Shown here in pieces: positions 51,662 through 61,700 of a DNA stretch of 64,000 bases; the first letter of the stretch is position 1; each line of letters opens with the position of its first letter. A model generated the notes under the pieces. The model was not told the origin of the DNA. It was given only the letters and a program-made list of their open reading frames with translations, and made no database searches. The DNA lies in contig NC_090705.1 of assembly GCF_040954835.1 (NCBI RefSeq), positions 15,698,436 through 15,762,435 of the forward strand. Direction: 5' to 3'. The stretch comes from Lepisosteus oculatus (Eukaryota > Chordata > Actinopteri > Semionotiformes > Lepisosteidae). Made by a program: the position numbers and the translations under genes.

Positions 51662-52502
51662 TCCAGATCTGCTGAGAAACGCCGTGGTTTTATAATCTCA
51701 CCACTCAAATCGTAAACTCATAGATATCTTTATACGCTATTATTACTTATAACTTAAGAAACCCTTGCAGACGTTTTCAGGAAAATAAAACACAATATGA
51801 CATAATCCTATACTATATGATTGGCATAAGCAGTGAATGTCATGAATTAATTTACTTTTAAGTACCTGTTCCAGTGCGCGTTATCACTCCTTTATTTGCA
51901 GCACTGTCGCAATTCGCTTGTGTATTATTTTATGCAAAGCAACACAACAGCTTCATTCATTTCTATAGCACTGTATAAAATGTGATCCTGTACGAGTCAG
52001 AATCCTCGCACTCATTTACAGAAAATCAAACACTAATTGAAAACGTATTCCACACCTTATACGGGTTTTACGCTTGTTCACTTCACCGAAACGGGTAGTA
52101 TTTCCAAAACGACGTTAAAACAACAAACCACAGCCTTCAGCGGAAGCGGGTCTCTGGGCTGGAAACGGAAACAGAGGCGGCATCCGTGTGTTTCCAAAAC
52201 AGATGCTGTTACAGGAACTTTAACTGGTGATAAGAATGTATGCTTTATAAAATTAATGTATTGTTACCTTAATAAATGCGCGACTCTGGCATTAATTCTA
52301 TTGATGTCTCGCAGACGAAAAGGGGTCACATCAATACAACCCTTTAGGTTTTCCTTTGAGTAAACTCCAAGGAAAAATATATCTGTATTAACTTTCTGCA
52401 ATTTGGAAGCGCTATAGAAACCTCTGGAACTATATAAAAACCACAGATAGGTTCATGTTTCCCCAGAGTGTGAAAGGAGGTAAGGTGGAGAACATTCAGT
52501 AG
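51662..52502. other. Upstream region of the zinc-finger gene
   Basis: An acceptor-like TTTCTCAG (minus strand) lies about 13 bases before the ATG, so a non-coding first exon probably lies further right. A locally GC-richer patch at 52130-52200 is the best promoter candidate. It contains GAAACGGAAA at 52162-52171, an IRF-type core that could be chance. Confidence 0.35.
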
Positions 52503-52568
52503 TATATGGTTATATGGTTATATGGTTATATGGTTATATGGTTATATGGTTATATGGTTATATGGTTA
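52503..52568. repeat. Octanucleotide microsatellite (TATATGGT)8
   Basis: Eight uninterrupted TATATGGT units directly border the Tc1-type remnant. The perfection of the array implies recent expansion. Confidence 0.95.
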
Positions 52569-52569
52569 A

Positions 52570-53187
52570 GATTCACCTAAGACATAACTCGTCTAAGACT
52601 GCAGGCAAATGGTCATTAATTTCTGTAAATTGGGGGATGGCTTTAAAAAAAAGCCACAAAAAGCTTTTTACTGCAGTGTCCATTATTAGGAAGTTTAAAG
52701 CTAATGGTATAATGGTAACCATTCCCAGGTACAGCATGCAAATGTGTCTTTCAACCATAGGCTGAGACAGCCAGAGACAAGAGTTCAAGACTCTGTAAAT
52801 CCAGAGGCAGCAGCTGGAGATCTCCATCACACACTGGCATACATTGTGTTTGGAGTCGTTCTGGGGCAGCGAAGTCCTTGTTAAGATAATGGAAACTGGG
52901 AACGCCAAGGACTATCCGTGTGTTCTGGTCACAGCCTGGCTTGCTTTGCGAAGAAGCTCGCACTTTGTTGAAAACCGACATTCCGTTATGGCAATGGTCA
53001 AAGCATGCATTCAGATTGACAAAACAGTGGTGACCGGAGCGCTAAATGTTCTCGACTGGCCATTTCAAACTCCAGATGTCAATCTAATCATACGTTTGTG
53101 CTTGGAGCTGAAGGAGACTGTGCACAAAGAGGAGCCAGAGGCTCATAAGGAGCAAGAGGAATTCTGTCTGGAAGAAGGAGAAAGATG
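52570..53187 (+). pseudogene. Decayed Tc1/mariner-type transposase remnant
   Basis: An N-terminal-like piece (52574-52745, KLFTAVSIIRKFKANG then VTIPR) matches the helix-turn-helix region of Tc1 transposases. A second piece in another frame (53000-53185) has NVLDWPFQTPDVN and LELKETVHKEEP. This is the degraded counterpart of the Tc1 block that holds the last catalytic acid (consensus SPDLNPIE-type). Here PIE has become LII, so the catalytic Glu is lost. Frame changes and stops between the pieces show it is dead. Confidence 0.8.
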
Positions 53188-53886
53188 ACTTTGCTCTGTG
53201 CAATGCTATTAAGTTTACAGTGTGACTTTTGTTTGAACTTTCAGTAGGAAACATTATTCAATCCATAAATGTTAATGTTATGTGATGTTTTGTGTCAACA
53301 CAGATATGAATTAAGATGTACTTTAGGTCCCTGACTGTCTGTCTTATAAATCGCTTCTCAAGACTCAGGCAAAGCTTCTTTTCCTTATGTTTAAAGTAAA
53401 TTAGTCTATTTATAAATGAAGTTCTACATTAATACTCAAAAAGTATTAGATGCTTAACAAATTAAATTTTAACTTTTGCATTTTACCATAACCTGGTTAA
53501 TGTAAAAGAACGGAGGTGAATGGATTCCAGAATAATTATTGACAGCTGTTTGACAATTGGGTGTTTTCAAACTTTTTGGAAAATCCACCTTAAAAAAACT
53601 CTGGACATCTGCACTGGACAAGAACCCCAGCCCCTGGATCTGGACAAGAACCTCAGAAGCTCCATGCCAAAAAGATGTGGTGTAAAACTGTGTCTTAAAT
53701 CATGCTTCACTTCATTTCACAATTTGTGAATCAAGACAGAAATTGTGTTCCAACCCAAAGGGTACAGTGTCACCGTCACTTACATGTATGTAATGTCACT
53801 GTTAGATTTATGAAATGTACACCGTGTGCAACAAGCTGAAGAAGGGTGGGAGGCGGGGAGCTGCTTGCATTGAGCAAAAAAGAGGC
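53188..53886. other. Intergenic sequence before the PARP10 promoter
   Basis: AT-rich, without a gene. The frame at 53520-53729 (containing LDICTGQEPQPLDLDKNL) is random-looking. Confidence 0.4.
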
Positions 53887-53896
53887 TTTCGGTTTC
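53887..53896 (-). promoter_or_regulatory. Interferon-stimulated response element-like site near the PARP10 first exon
   Basis: TTTCGGTTTC on this strand reads GAAACCGAAA in reverse, an exact match to the IRF core GAAANNGAAA, with AG before it as in many ISREs. It lies 40-200 bp before the CpG-rich leader exon. PARP10 is interferon-inducible in mammals (established), so the placement makes sense; binding is inferred. Confidence 0.45.
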
Positions 53897-53929
53897 TGAT
53901 AATGACGCAGGGATTCTTGTGTGGCGCCT

Positions 53930-54097
53930 TGCAGTGACCTGTGACACCTGACCGATTACATTGCTACGTTAGAGGGCCGCAGCTCGTCGCTGATCTCATA
54001 CTGACACCCGGCAGCCGCGGGCTCAGCGCGAGGCTCTACACCAGGAAGTAGGCGCGCAGAAACATTTCCGTGTCCTACTGTCATGACGCAAGTTTAG
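53930..54097 (+). promoter_or_regulatory. parp10: CpG-rich probable promoter and non-coding first exon of PARP10
   Basis: A dense CpG patch (agggccgcagctcgtcgctg, cggcagccgcgggctcagcg, aggcgcgcagaaac) stands out from AT-rich flanks. It ends in a good donor, TTTAG|GTAAGC, after 54097. The next acceptor in line is the one at 55717 before the start codon. The exact transcription start is unknown. Confidence 0.55.
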
Positions 54098-55015
54098 GTA
54101 AGCGCAAGAAGCCTAAAAACAGTTTTTACAAAACGTATAAAGTGTCATTTATGGATGTTATCACAATGAAATCGGTGTATGTTGTTCTATTAAAATTACC
54201 ATGATTCCTGATGCTTATTAGTATGTACTTTCGCTTTCTATCCTGCTGCCCGTGTGTATCAGCTGCGTTGTAAACAGAAACTGCCTGCAATCAAAAAAGG
54301 TCGGCTAAATTGCTATTAATATAATAATTTCAAGCCAGATTCAGCGTTGTTATTCTTGTCACTGAATAAGCGCTCCGACCTTTCTTAAGACCCTTCTCTT
54401 TCCTTGCCTTCCTGTGCCATGGTCTTGCAGGTAAACGAGCAAATGGCGAGGTGTGAACTTAATTTCGTCCTGTACATGTGAATACATGTAGTAAACAATT
54501 AGAAAATGTTTGACAGAAAGGAGATCCGTATTTAAATGCTGTGATTATGGACCGTTGTTTCTTTAATGTTGTGAAAAAGACAACGGGATTTCATCGGGAT
54601 TGCTAACCTTCTCAAAAATGTTCAACACCTGCGTCTTACCAAGTCAAGGAACATATAATTAGGAACAGTTTTATCAATAACGATCAGCCTTTGTAAAAGG
54701 TAAGAGTATTACCTTTTTGCAAAAGGTAATGCTTTTCCCCGCAAACTCCTTCTGCATTTTACGCACGCATTTTTTACAGTAGTAGAATTACAGTAGTTGA
54801 AACCCTTCTGTAAGGTTTGTGATTTAAGTCTTTTTCCCACGAAACATTGTTTTACTACAGCATGGTTTCCATTGCATAACGGTGGCTGCTAGTGCTAATA
54901 TGTTTTAAAAAATCAATATCCCAAATCAATATCTGTATGCTTTATTTTTCTAAATACATGACCATTTCTTTTAATGCTAAAGTTATGCTAGAAAGAGAAG
55001 GACCCCTCATCCAAC
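54098..55015 (+). other. PARP10 intron 1 (first part)
   Basis: About 0.9 kb of AT-rich non-coding sequence between the leader exon and the SINE. Nothing recognisable. Confidence 0.4.
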
Positions 55016-55620
55016 TTTGTTTTTGTTCTCGTTTTAATAATGATTAATATTGCTTACACTTACTGTATATAGTGCTTTTCTGGACACTCCACTCAAAGCA
55101 TGTTACAGGTAATGGGGACTCCCCTCCACCACCACCAATGTGCAGCCCCCACCTGGATGATGCGACGGCAGCCATAGTGCTGATAGCAGCTATCAGTGAG
55201 GAGGAGAACAGTGATTATTGATGAAGCCAGTTCATAAATGGGGATAATCAGGAGGCCATGACTGGAAAACACCAGGGGGAAATTTGGCCTGGACACTGGT
55301 GTTAACACTCCTACTTTTGTCAAGAAACACCCTGGGATTTTTAATGACCACAGAGAGTCAGGACCTCAGTATTATGTCTCATCTGAAGGATGGCACCTTT
55401 TTTACAGTAGAGTGTCCCCTTCACTATACTGGGGCATTAGAACCCACACAGACTGCAGGGTGAGCGCCCCCTACTGGCCCCACTAACACCTCTTTCAGCA
55501 GCAACCTTAACTTTCCCTGGAGGTCTCCCATCGAGGTACTGGCTGGGCTCACACTTGCTTAGCCTTAGCAGTCTGCTGGTTGCGAGTTGCAAGTTGCAGG
55601 GGGATATGGCCGCTGCTTTT
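55016..55620 (-). repeat. Near full-length 5S-rRNA-derived SINE (SINE3 type), reverse orientation
   Basis: Read on the minus strand, the head (55522-55565) is GGCTAAGCAAG, a GTGAGCCC-like stretch, then AGTACC and CGATGGGAGACC. This follows the box A to box C internal promoter of 5S rRNA (AAGCTAAGCAGG ... GGATGGGAGACC). The body and tail match the truncated copy at 28020-28396, and it ends in AT-rich sequence at about 55016. It lies in PARP10 intron 1, about 100 bp before the coding exon. Confidence 0.8.
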
Positions 55621-55718
55621 GGACGGTCTCCTAAAGCAAGGGTCTGCACTGCACCCCTGCGCTCTCTTTTCTGCTTTAACCTCGCTCGCTGACTGCCATC
55701 CTCCTCCTCCTCCCCAGG

Positions 55719-58700
55719 ATGACTGATAGCGGTGTGGAAGAAAGGACGGTGGAGGTGTCTGGAATACCCGCCTCTGTGGAGGATGAGATCCTGGGGCTGT
55801 ATTTTGAAAATGCCCGGCGGTCCGGGGGAGGACCGCTCGCCTCCCTTCGCAGGAAGGGTGATGCCGCTGTGCTTGTATTCGAAGATGCTGAAGGTAGGAC
55901 TGTGCCAGCGAGACCACAGCGTAATCGGCAGGAGCCACTCCTATGTGGGATATAGAAACACATACTGTATATATTTGTGTGTATTGCAGTTGCGAGTACA
56001 TGTACTGTCTTGCAGTGCTTCTTCATTGGATGAGCATTAAGAAAAAAAAACGTTCTTTCTAAGATGCAGGGTGAAAACCTTTATTTTGTTTTCCCATTGT
56101 CATGTTCATAAAGTATAATCTAAAATGCATCAAGTGAAACAATAAATACTATAGCTGTTACATTTTGGGGTTTTCTTTAGAAAGGGTTAGTTGTGCTTTT
56201 ATTATTTGTCCTTCGGTAAAGATGGGAGTCTGTGGCTGTAAGGAAGCTTCCAGTTCCACTTCTGATTTAGTGTAAAGTAGAGCTGCATATTTTTCATCCA
56301 TTGAATACTTGGAACAATATTAATTGTTCTTTCCAGGAGATCTGTGTGTCAGTACAGCATGCTTTTTGAGTGAGGAATGTAATACGGGTGACTGCAGTAA
56401 AAGCTGCGATCTAAGACATAGAGGTGTAATAACTCCCTCAAAAGGCTGTTTTGTAGCTGGCTGTGCTAATCTTGTCACTGCTAAGACGTCATGTTTTGAT
56501 CTCAGTAGGCAGTAGATACTGCTCATGTATCTTGTCATGTCTCGGGTTTGTGTTTGCAGGTCTAGGTGGCAGTGAAGAGAGTAATTGTTATATCTATCAG
56601 GGAGTTACATTTACAGTTAATTGAATAGTTATTTTCTCCACAATTATATGTATATGTTCTGATCTGAACATTCTTTTGTTCTTATTCCTGTTGAATTAAC
56701 AGTTTTGCATGACGTTATGGGTGAGGTTTAGACGTTTTATAGTTGAGTATTCAAAATATGGTGTTCAATAAAGGTACAGTTATTAGAAAACACCTTAAAA
56801 ACAGGTCAGTCGCATTAGCATTATGCCGTGTATTCTGTAATGTGACCATGTGACCAGCTGTGTAGCTGAGAGTTCAGGTGTAACATTAGCCAGAAGACAC
56901 TGGGCCCTCCAGGTGTTGACTGTGAGACCCCTGGTCTAGAGATTCCTCATTGATATTAAATAAATCCAGTCATGGTGAATTTAAGGATTCCTTAAAAACA
57001 GATTTGGGCCCTTTTCCGTAAGACTTGGAAAACTCTTAATTTGATCTCATTGATTGTCTTGACAGTTGCTGCCAGGGTTTTAAGCCGAGGGCCACACAAC
57101 CTGCAAAATGCTACGCTTACTGTCCGAAAACCAGCTCCGAAGGATCGTGGGAAGTTGCTGCTGCGTGGGATTAATCCTCAGATATCCATGGAAGTCCTGG
57201 AGCTCTATGTGGAAAATGTGACGGGGGTGGGCAGTGAAGATTACACCATATATCTGTCTCCTGAGAGGGACATAGCTCTAATCCAGTTTCAGCGGCCTCT
57301 CTCGGAAACAGGTTTGCAGGCCTCCTTTGCCTCCCTCTCCCATCCCCTTTGTGCTAAGAATTTTCGTAGAATTTTGATGATATCCTGATCTTTATTTTCA
57401 GAGTTTAGCAGTTTGTGGGGGAAAGTCAGCAGAAAGCTCCTGGATGGTGCACAGCTTAGTGCTGAGCTGATCGAGCAGACCGATTCGATTCTGGTAGAGA
57501 ACTTGCGCCCCACTACCAGTGAAGATATGCTCACACTGTACTTCGAGAATAAGCGTGGAGGAGGTGAAGAGGTGAAGGACGTCAGCATGTTAACAGAAGG
57601 AATAGCTAAAGTCTCCTTTGAGGACTATGAAGGTGAGGCTGTATTGCTTATTGGTTAACTGACTAATTTAAATGAGGTATTTGTGTACCATGACCCTGTG
57701 TTGGACAAAGTGGTTACCAAAGGTATATGAATATTAAATGGGCGGGTGAAATCTGTCTTTGAAAACAGATTGAAATGTAGATAGTGGTGTGGCATCATTA
57801 CCTATAAAATTTAAATAGTGTAGCATTGCCTCCAGAAGCCCGAGGACTTGACCCCTAGCCCACCAACTCCAGCGGACTCACTTTCCCTCTTTTCCCTCTT
57901 GTATAAACAGGGACCCCCTTCCCCCTGTTCTCGTGCCAAACTCCTGATAGAGCTGCTGGCTCCGCAGCCTTCCCTGCTTTTACTACCTGTTGTTCTGCCC
58001 TAGTGACTAGCATTCCTCTGTATTATTAGAGATAATAAATTAGTGAGCTGCGTTCCTGTCTCCTGCTCCTCTTTTTGCATCTCCACCTTCTCCGTAGAGG
58101 GACCTTAAGACTAGACCGCTACAATAGAATCTGTTTATTAGGACACATCCCTGATGTGGCTTTTGTATGAATTGATGGCTTTTAACTTTTAAGTGGAAAA
58201 CTACTGTATACTATCCTACTTGGGAACAAGTAAAGGTTTATTCCATGCTGAAAAGAGAAAAAAAGAAACACATCGTTTTGGCTGTGGAGCCTTCTTCAGG
58301 TATGAAGAAGAAGGCTCACACCTGAAGAAGACCCCACAGCCAAAAAGTTGTCTTTTCTTCTCTTTTCAGCATGGAATAAACCTATTACTTGTTCCTTTGC
58401 AGCCTACGCATGCGGATGCAGCTACCTACTTGCACTATCCTATTTGGTATAGTATATTGAAGAATGTCGATAAGTATACCCTTTGCAAATGGGCTCGTTT
58501 TGGTTGTGTTGTCAGTTGGAAATGCAAATAATTCACAATATCTGCTTTGCTTTTGTTCCTCCCAGCCGTGGACCGTGTTATTCAGAGGTCCCACATGCTG
58601 GACGGCAACGAACTGAAAATCCGTCCGTATTTCGACTTCCTGCAGCCTAAGGAAAAACCATCGTCCCCAGTTTGTGAGAATGGAAAAATGCAATTGAATG

Positions 58701-61700
58701 GCAACGCTGTTTTTCACTCCAACAGCTCAGAAAATCCACAGACGAGCAGCCTTGGGCCGGCAGGTACAGCTGCTCCTGGGGTTTTGCTAAGTGATGCTCT
58801 GGAGACCCCGCACAGCGACATATCAGCACCAGAGGTGCTGCCAGCTGACCAGGCTGGGGAGGCACGTGCACCCAGCCCTCAGCTCTGCTCCAGCTGCGTC
58901 TCCCTGCCTGACCCTCTGAAACTCAGCCTGCTGCAGGACAGCCACCTCCTCCAGGACCTTCAGAACAGCCACTGTGACTTTAACATTCAGATAATTGATG
59001 ACGCAGTTGAAATCACTGGGCCCAGCCAGCTGGGAGTCGAACAGCTTAAAAACCAGATCTTGGAGTCCTTCAGCAGTATTGCACAGGCTCATTTACCGTT
59101 TGATGAACAAAAGGCCACATTGCTTTCCAAGGTGGAAGTGAAGGAGAAGCTGATGCAGAACCTGAAGCAGGAAGGGTTATTAGCCAAGTACACCGTATCG
59201 GACTGCGTCGTCGCAGTCGTGTCCCCGTCCCTGGACATGGTTAAACAGGCCAGCAGTGTGATCAAGTCTTTGATCTGCAGCTTCACCATCCCCGTAGCTC
59301 CGGAGTACGAGTGTATGCTGTACTCCAAGGAGTGGACCAGCTTCCTGCTTTCCCTGGGGTGCTGCTGTGCCAGGGTGTCCAGCAGGGGAGACCAGATTGA
59401 AGTCACGACTCTGAGGGGGATGGAAGAAGAGAAGGAAAGCAGGATCGTTGCATTTCTCAGCACTCCCGTTCAGGTGGAGACTGTGATCGCTATGGAGCCT
59501 GGCATGCTCAAGTACATCCAGACTCACTGTCATACACTGCTGGCTGACATGGACCAGGTGACCATATTTCCCCTGGAAGAGGAGGATGTCACTGGACTGA
59601 GGGTATGCGTTTTGGATCTCCGTGATGAACTAGTGCGAAAATCCCAAATAACTTCCCAGCAATGTGTGATTCACATTGAGATTTAACCAAAATAAAAGGC
59701 TTGTTTTCTGAGAAATGAAATCATTTGCACTTCAGAACATACTTCTGAAGTGTATGGAGAATGTAGTGAAGTGAAGGAGAATGTAGTTTTCTAATATTTA
59801 GCAGAAGTATAAGCTTCAAATGTTCATATGCTGAGCAGGCGTGTTCTCTGAATTTCAATGAGACAGTCAGTAATTTTGGTTCAAATTTTATTTTCTAAAC
59901 ACTGCTCTTTGTTTTGAACACATTATGAACAGCTATAGGGGGATAGAGAGAGTGGTTATACTCTAAGATAATATAAATGGTAAACTATTCAAAATATATC
60001 ATTATCATATACACTGTAAGACAGATTCTGTTTATGACAGAATAACAGTCAAGGTTAGCATTAGGTGTGCTGAAAGTGAATGTTGTTCCCTGACATGCTG
60101 AGTGATTTGACGCGGGTTCGAACGTGCTTGCAGCTCCACGGCAACGCGAATGCCTGCCAGATTGCCGACGAGCTCCTCCGCAGCGTGGTGTCTTCGGTCT
60201 GCACCCGGACCATAGTCCTGAACCGCCCCGGAGTGGCCCGCTTCCTTGTGCAGGAGGAGGCGGCCCGGATCCTGGAAGAGATGCAGACCAAATTCCAGGT
60301 CTTCATCAGCCTGGACAAAGTTCACTGGGAGCCGCTGGATTCAGAGGTGACGGAGCTTTCTTGAGCTGTCGGGTTCAGTTGACTTCAGTTTATTTGTCAT
60401 ACGCACAAGTGCAATGAAATGCTTATTTGCATGTATGCTCCCAAACAAAAACATTAAAGGAATCATCAAAAACATAAACAGAGAACAGCAGCAGTAACAA
60501 CAACAAGTTAAATAATATATAGCTTAAGACAAAGTCAGACAAGCAGTGTGAGGAAAAAAAAGGTTCTAGCAAACCTGCAGACCTTAAATGGCTTTGTCCT
60601 GACCAATCCCTTTTCCGTTATCCAAGAGGGAAGCTCGGAACACGCACAAAATGTGCTTTTTAAAATGCTTTCTTTGTGCTTTTGAGGTTTTCTCTTAATT
60701 GTTTTCTCTGGTGGATTTCCAGATTTGGATACAAACCAGATACGAACGAGCTCTTTTGTTTTCCTCAGGATATATTTGAGGTTGCAAAGAAATTTGAGTC
60801 GCAGCCAAACTTTCAAAGGTTCCAGTCTGAGGGTGGCGACATCACTGCCCTCCCCCTGGCCCAGACTTTGCTGAGCACTGATGTGAACGCCAATGACCTG
60901 AACAGGCCTGACAGGGGTGAGCACCAAGCACTGCTGGCGTTTCTGGAGGGAAAGTGTGGGAAATTGAAGTTTCTCAGTTTTCTGAAACTAAATGGTTTTT
61001 ATTTGTCATTAAAACCCCATGAACAGATTTGATTGCATCTTTTACTGTAGGTAAAAAACTGAAGGTCTGCAAGAAATTCACAGTTATTTTAAACATCAGG
61101 GAAAGTATAAATGACAAATGAAGTATAGGAAATTGGCACACCTACGTTTTCTGTGCAGGCCTGGTTTTTTAATGACCAGTCATGTGGGGTTTCAGCTCCT
61201 CGAGGTTAATTTGTTACACCCACACTGGTCAGATTTTTATTTTTTAGTTATGAGAAACTGTTACGGTTTAAATATTTCCATGTGTGCATCCAGGTCTTTT
61301 AGAAGAGGCCAAGAGGCTGGTGTCAGTCATTGACGAGACCTCAGGCATGCCCGTACCCACACCTGGCTTGATCTGCAGAGGGATGGATCTGGCCGCAGAA
61401 GATTTGTACACTGACCGTGAGGCAACGTCCAGCTTGTCTGACAACGAAGGACAGGAGGACGGCGGCAGTGCCATCCTGGAGGGGGACGAACTGCGGCCGG
61501 CCCCTGAGGGACAGGCCCAGGAGGGGCTGGTTGTGGAAGACGAGCTGACCTACGCCACTCAGCTCTCCATGCATTCGGCCATGACTCCCAGCAATCTCGA
61601 GGAGGACGCCATGCTTTCCTTGGCCATCCAGTACTCCATGGAAAGCAAGAGCAACGCCGTGGACGCGGAGGATGAGCTGCTGAAGGTTCTGGAACTTTCC

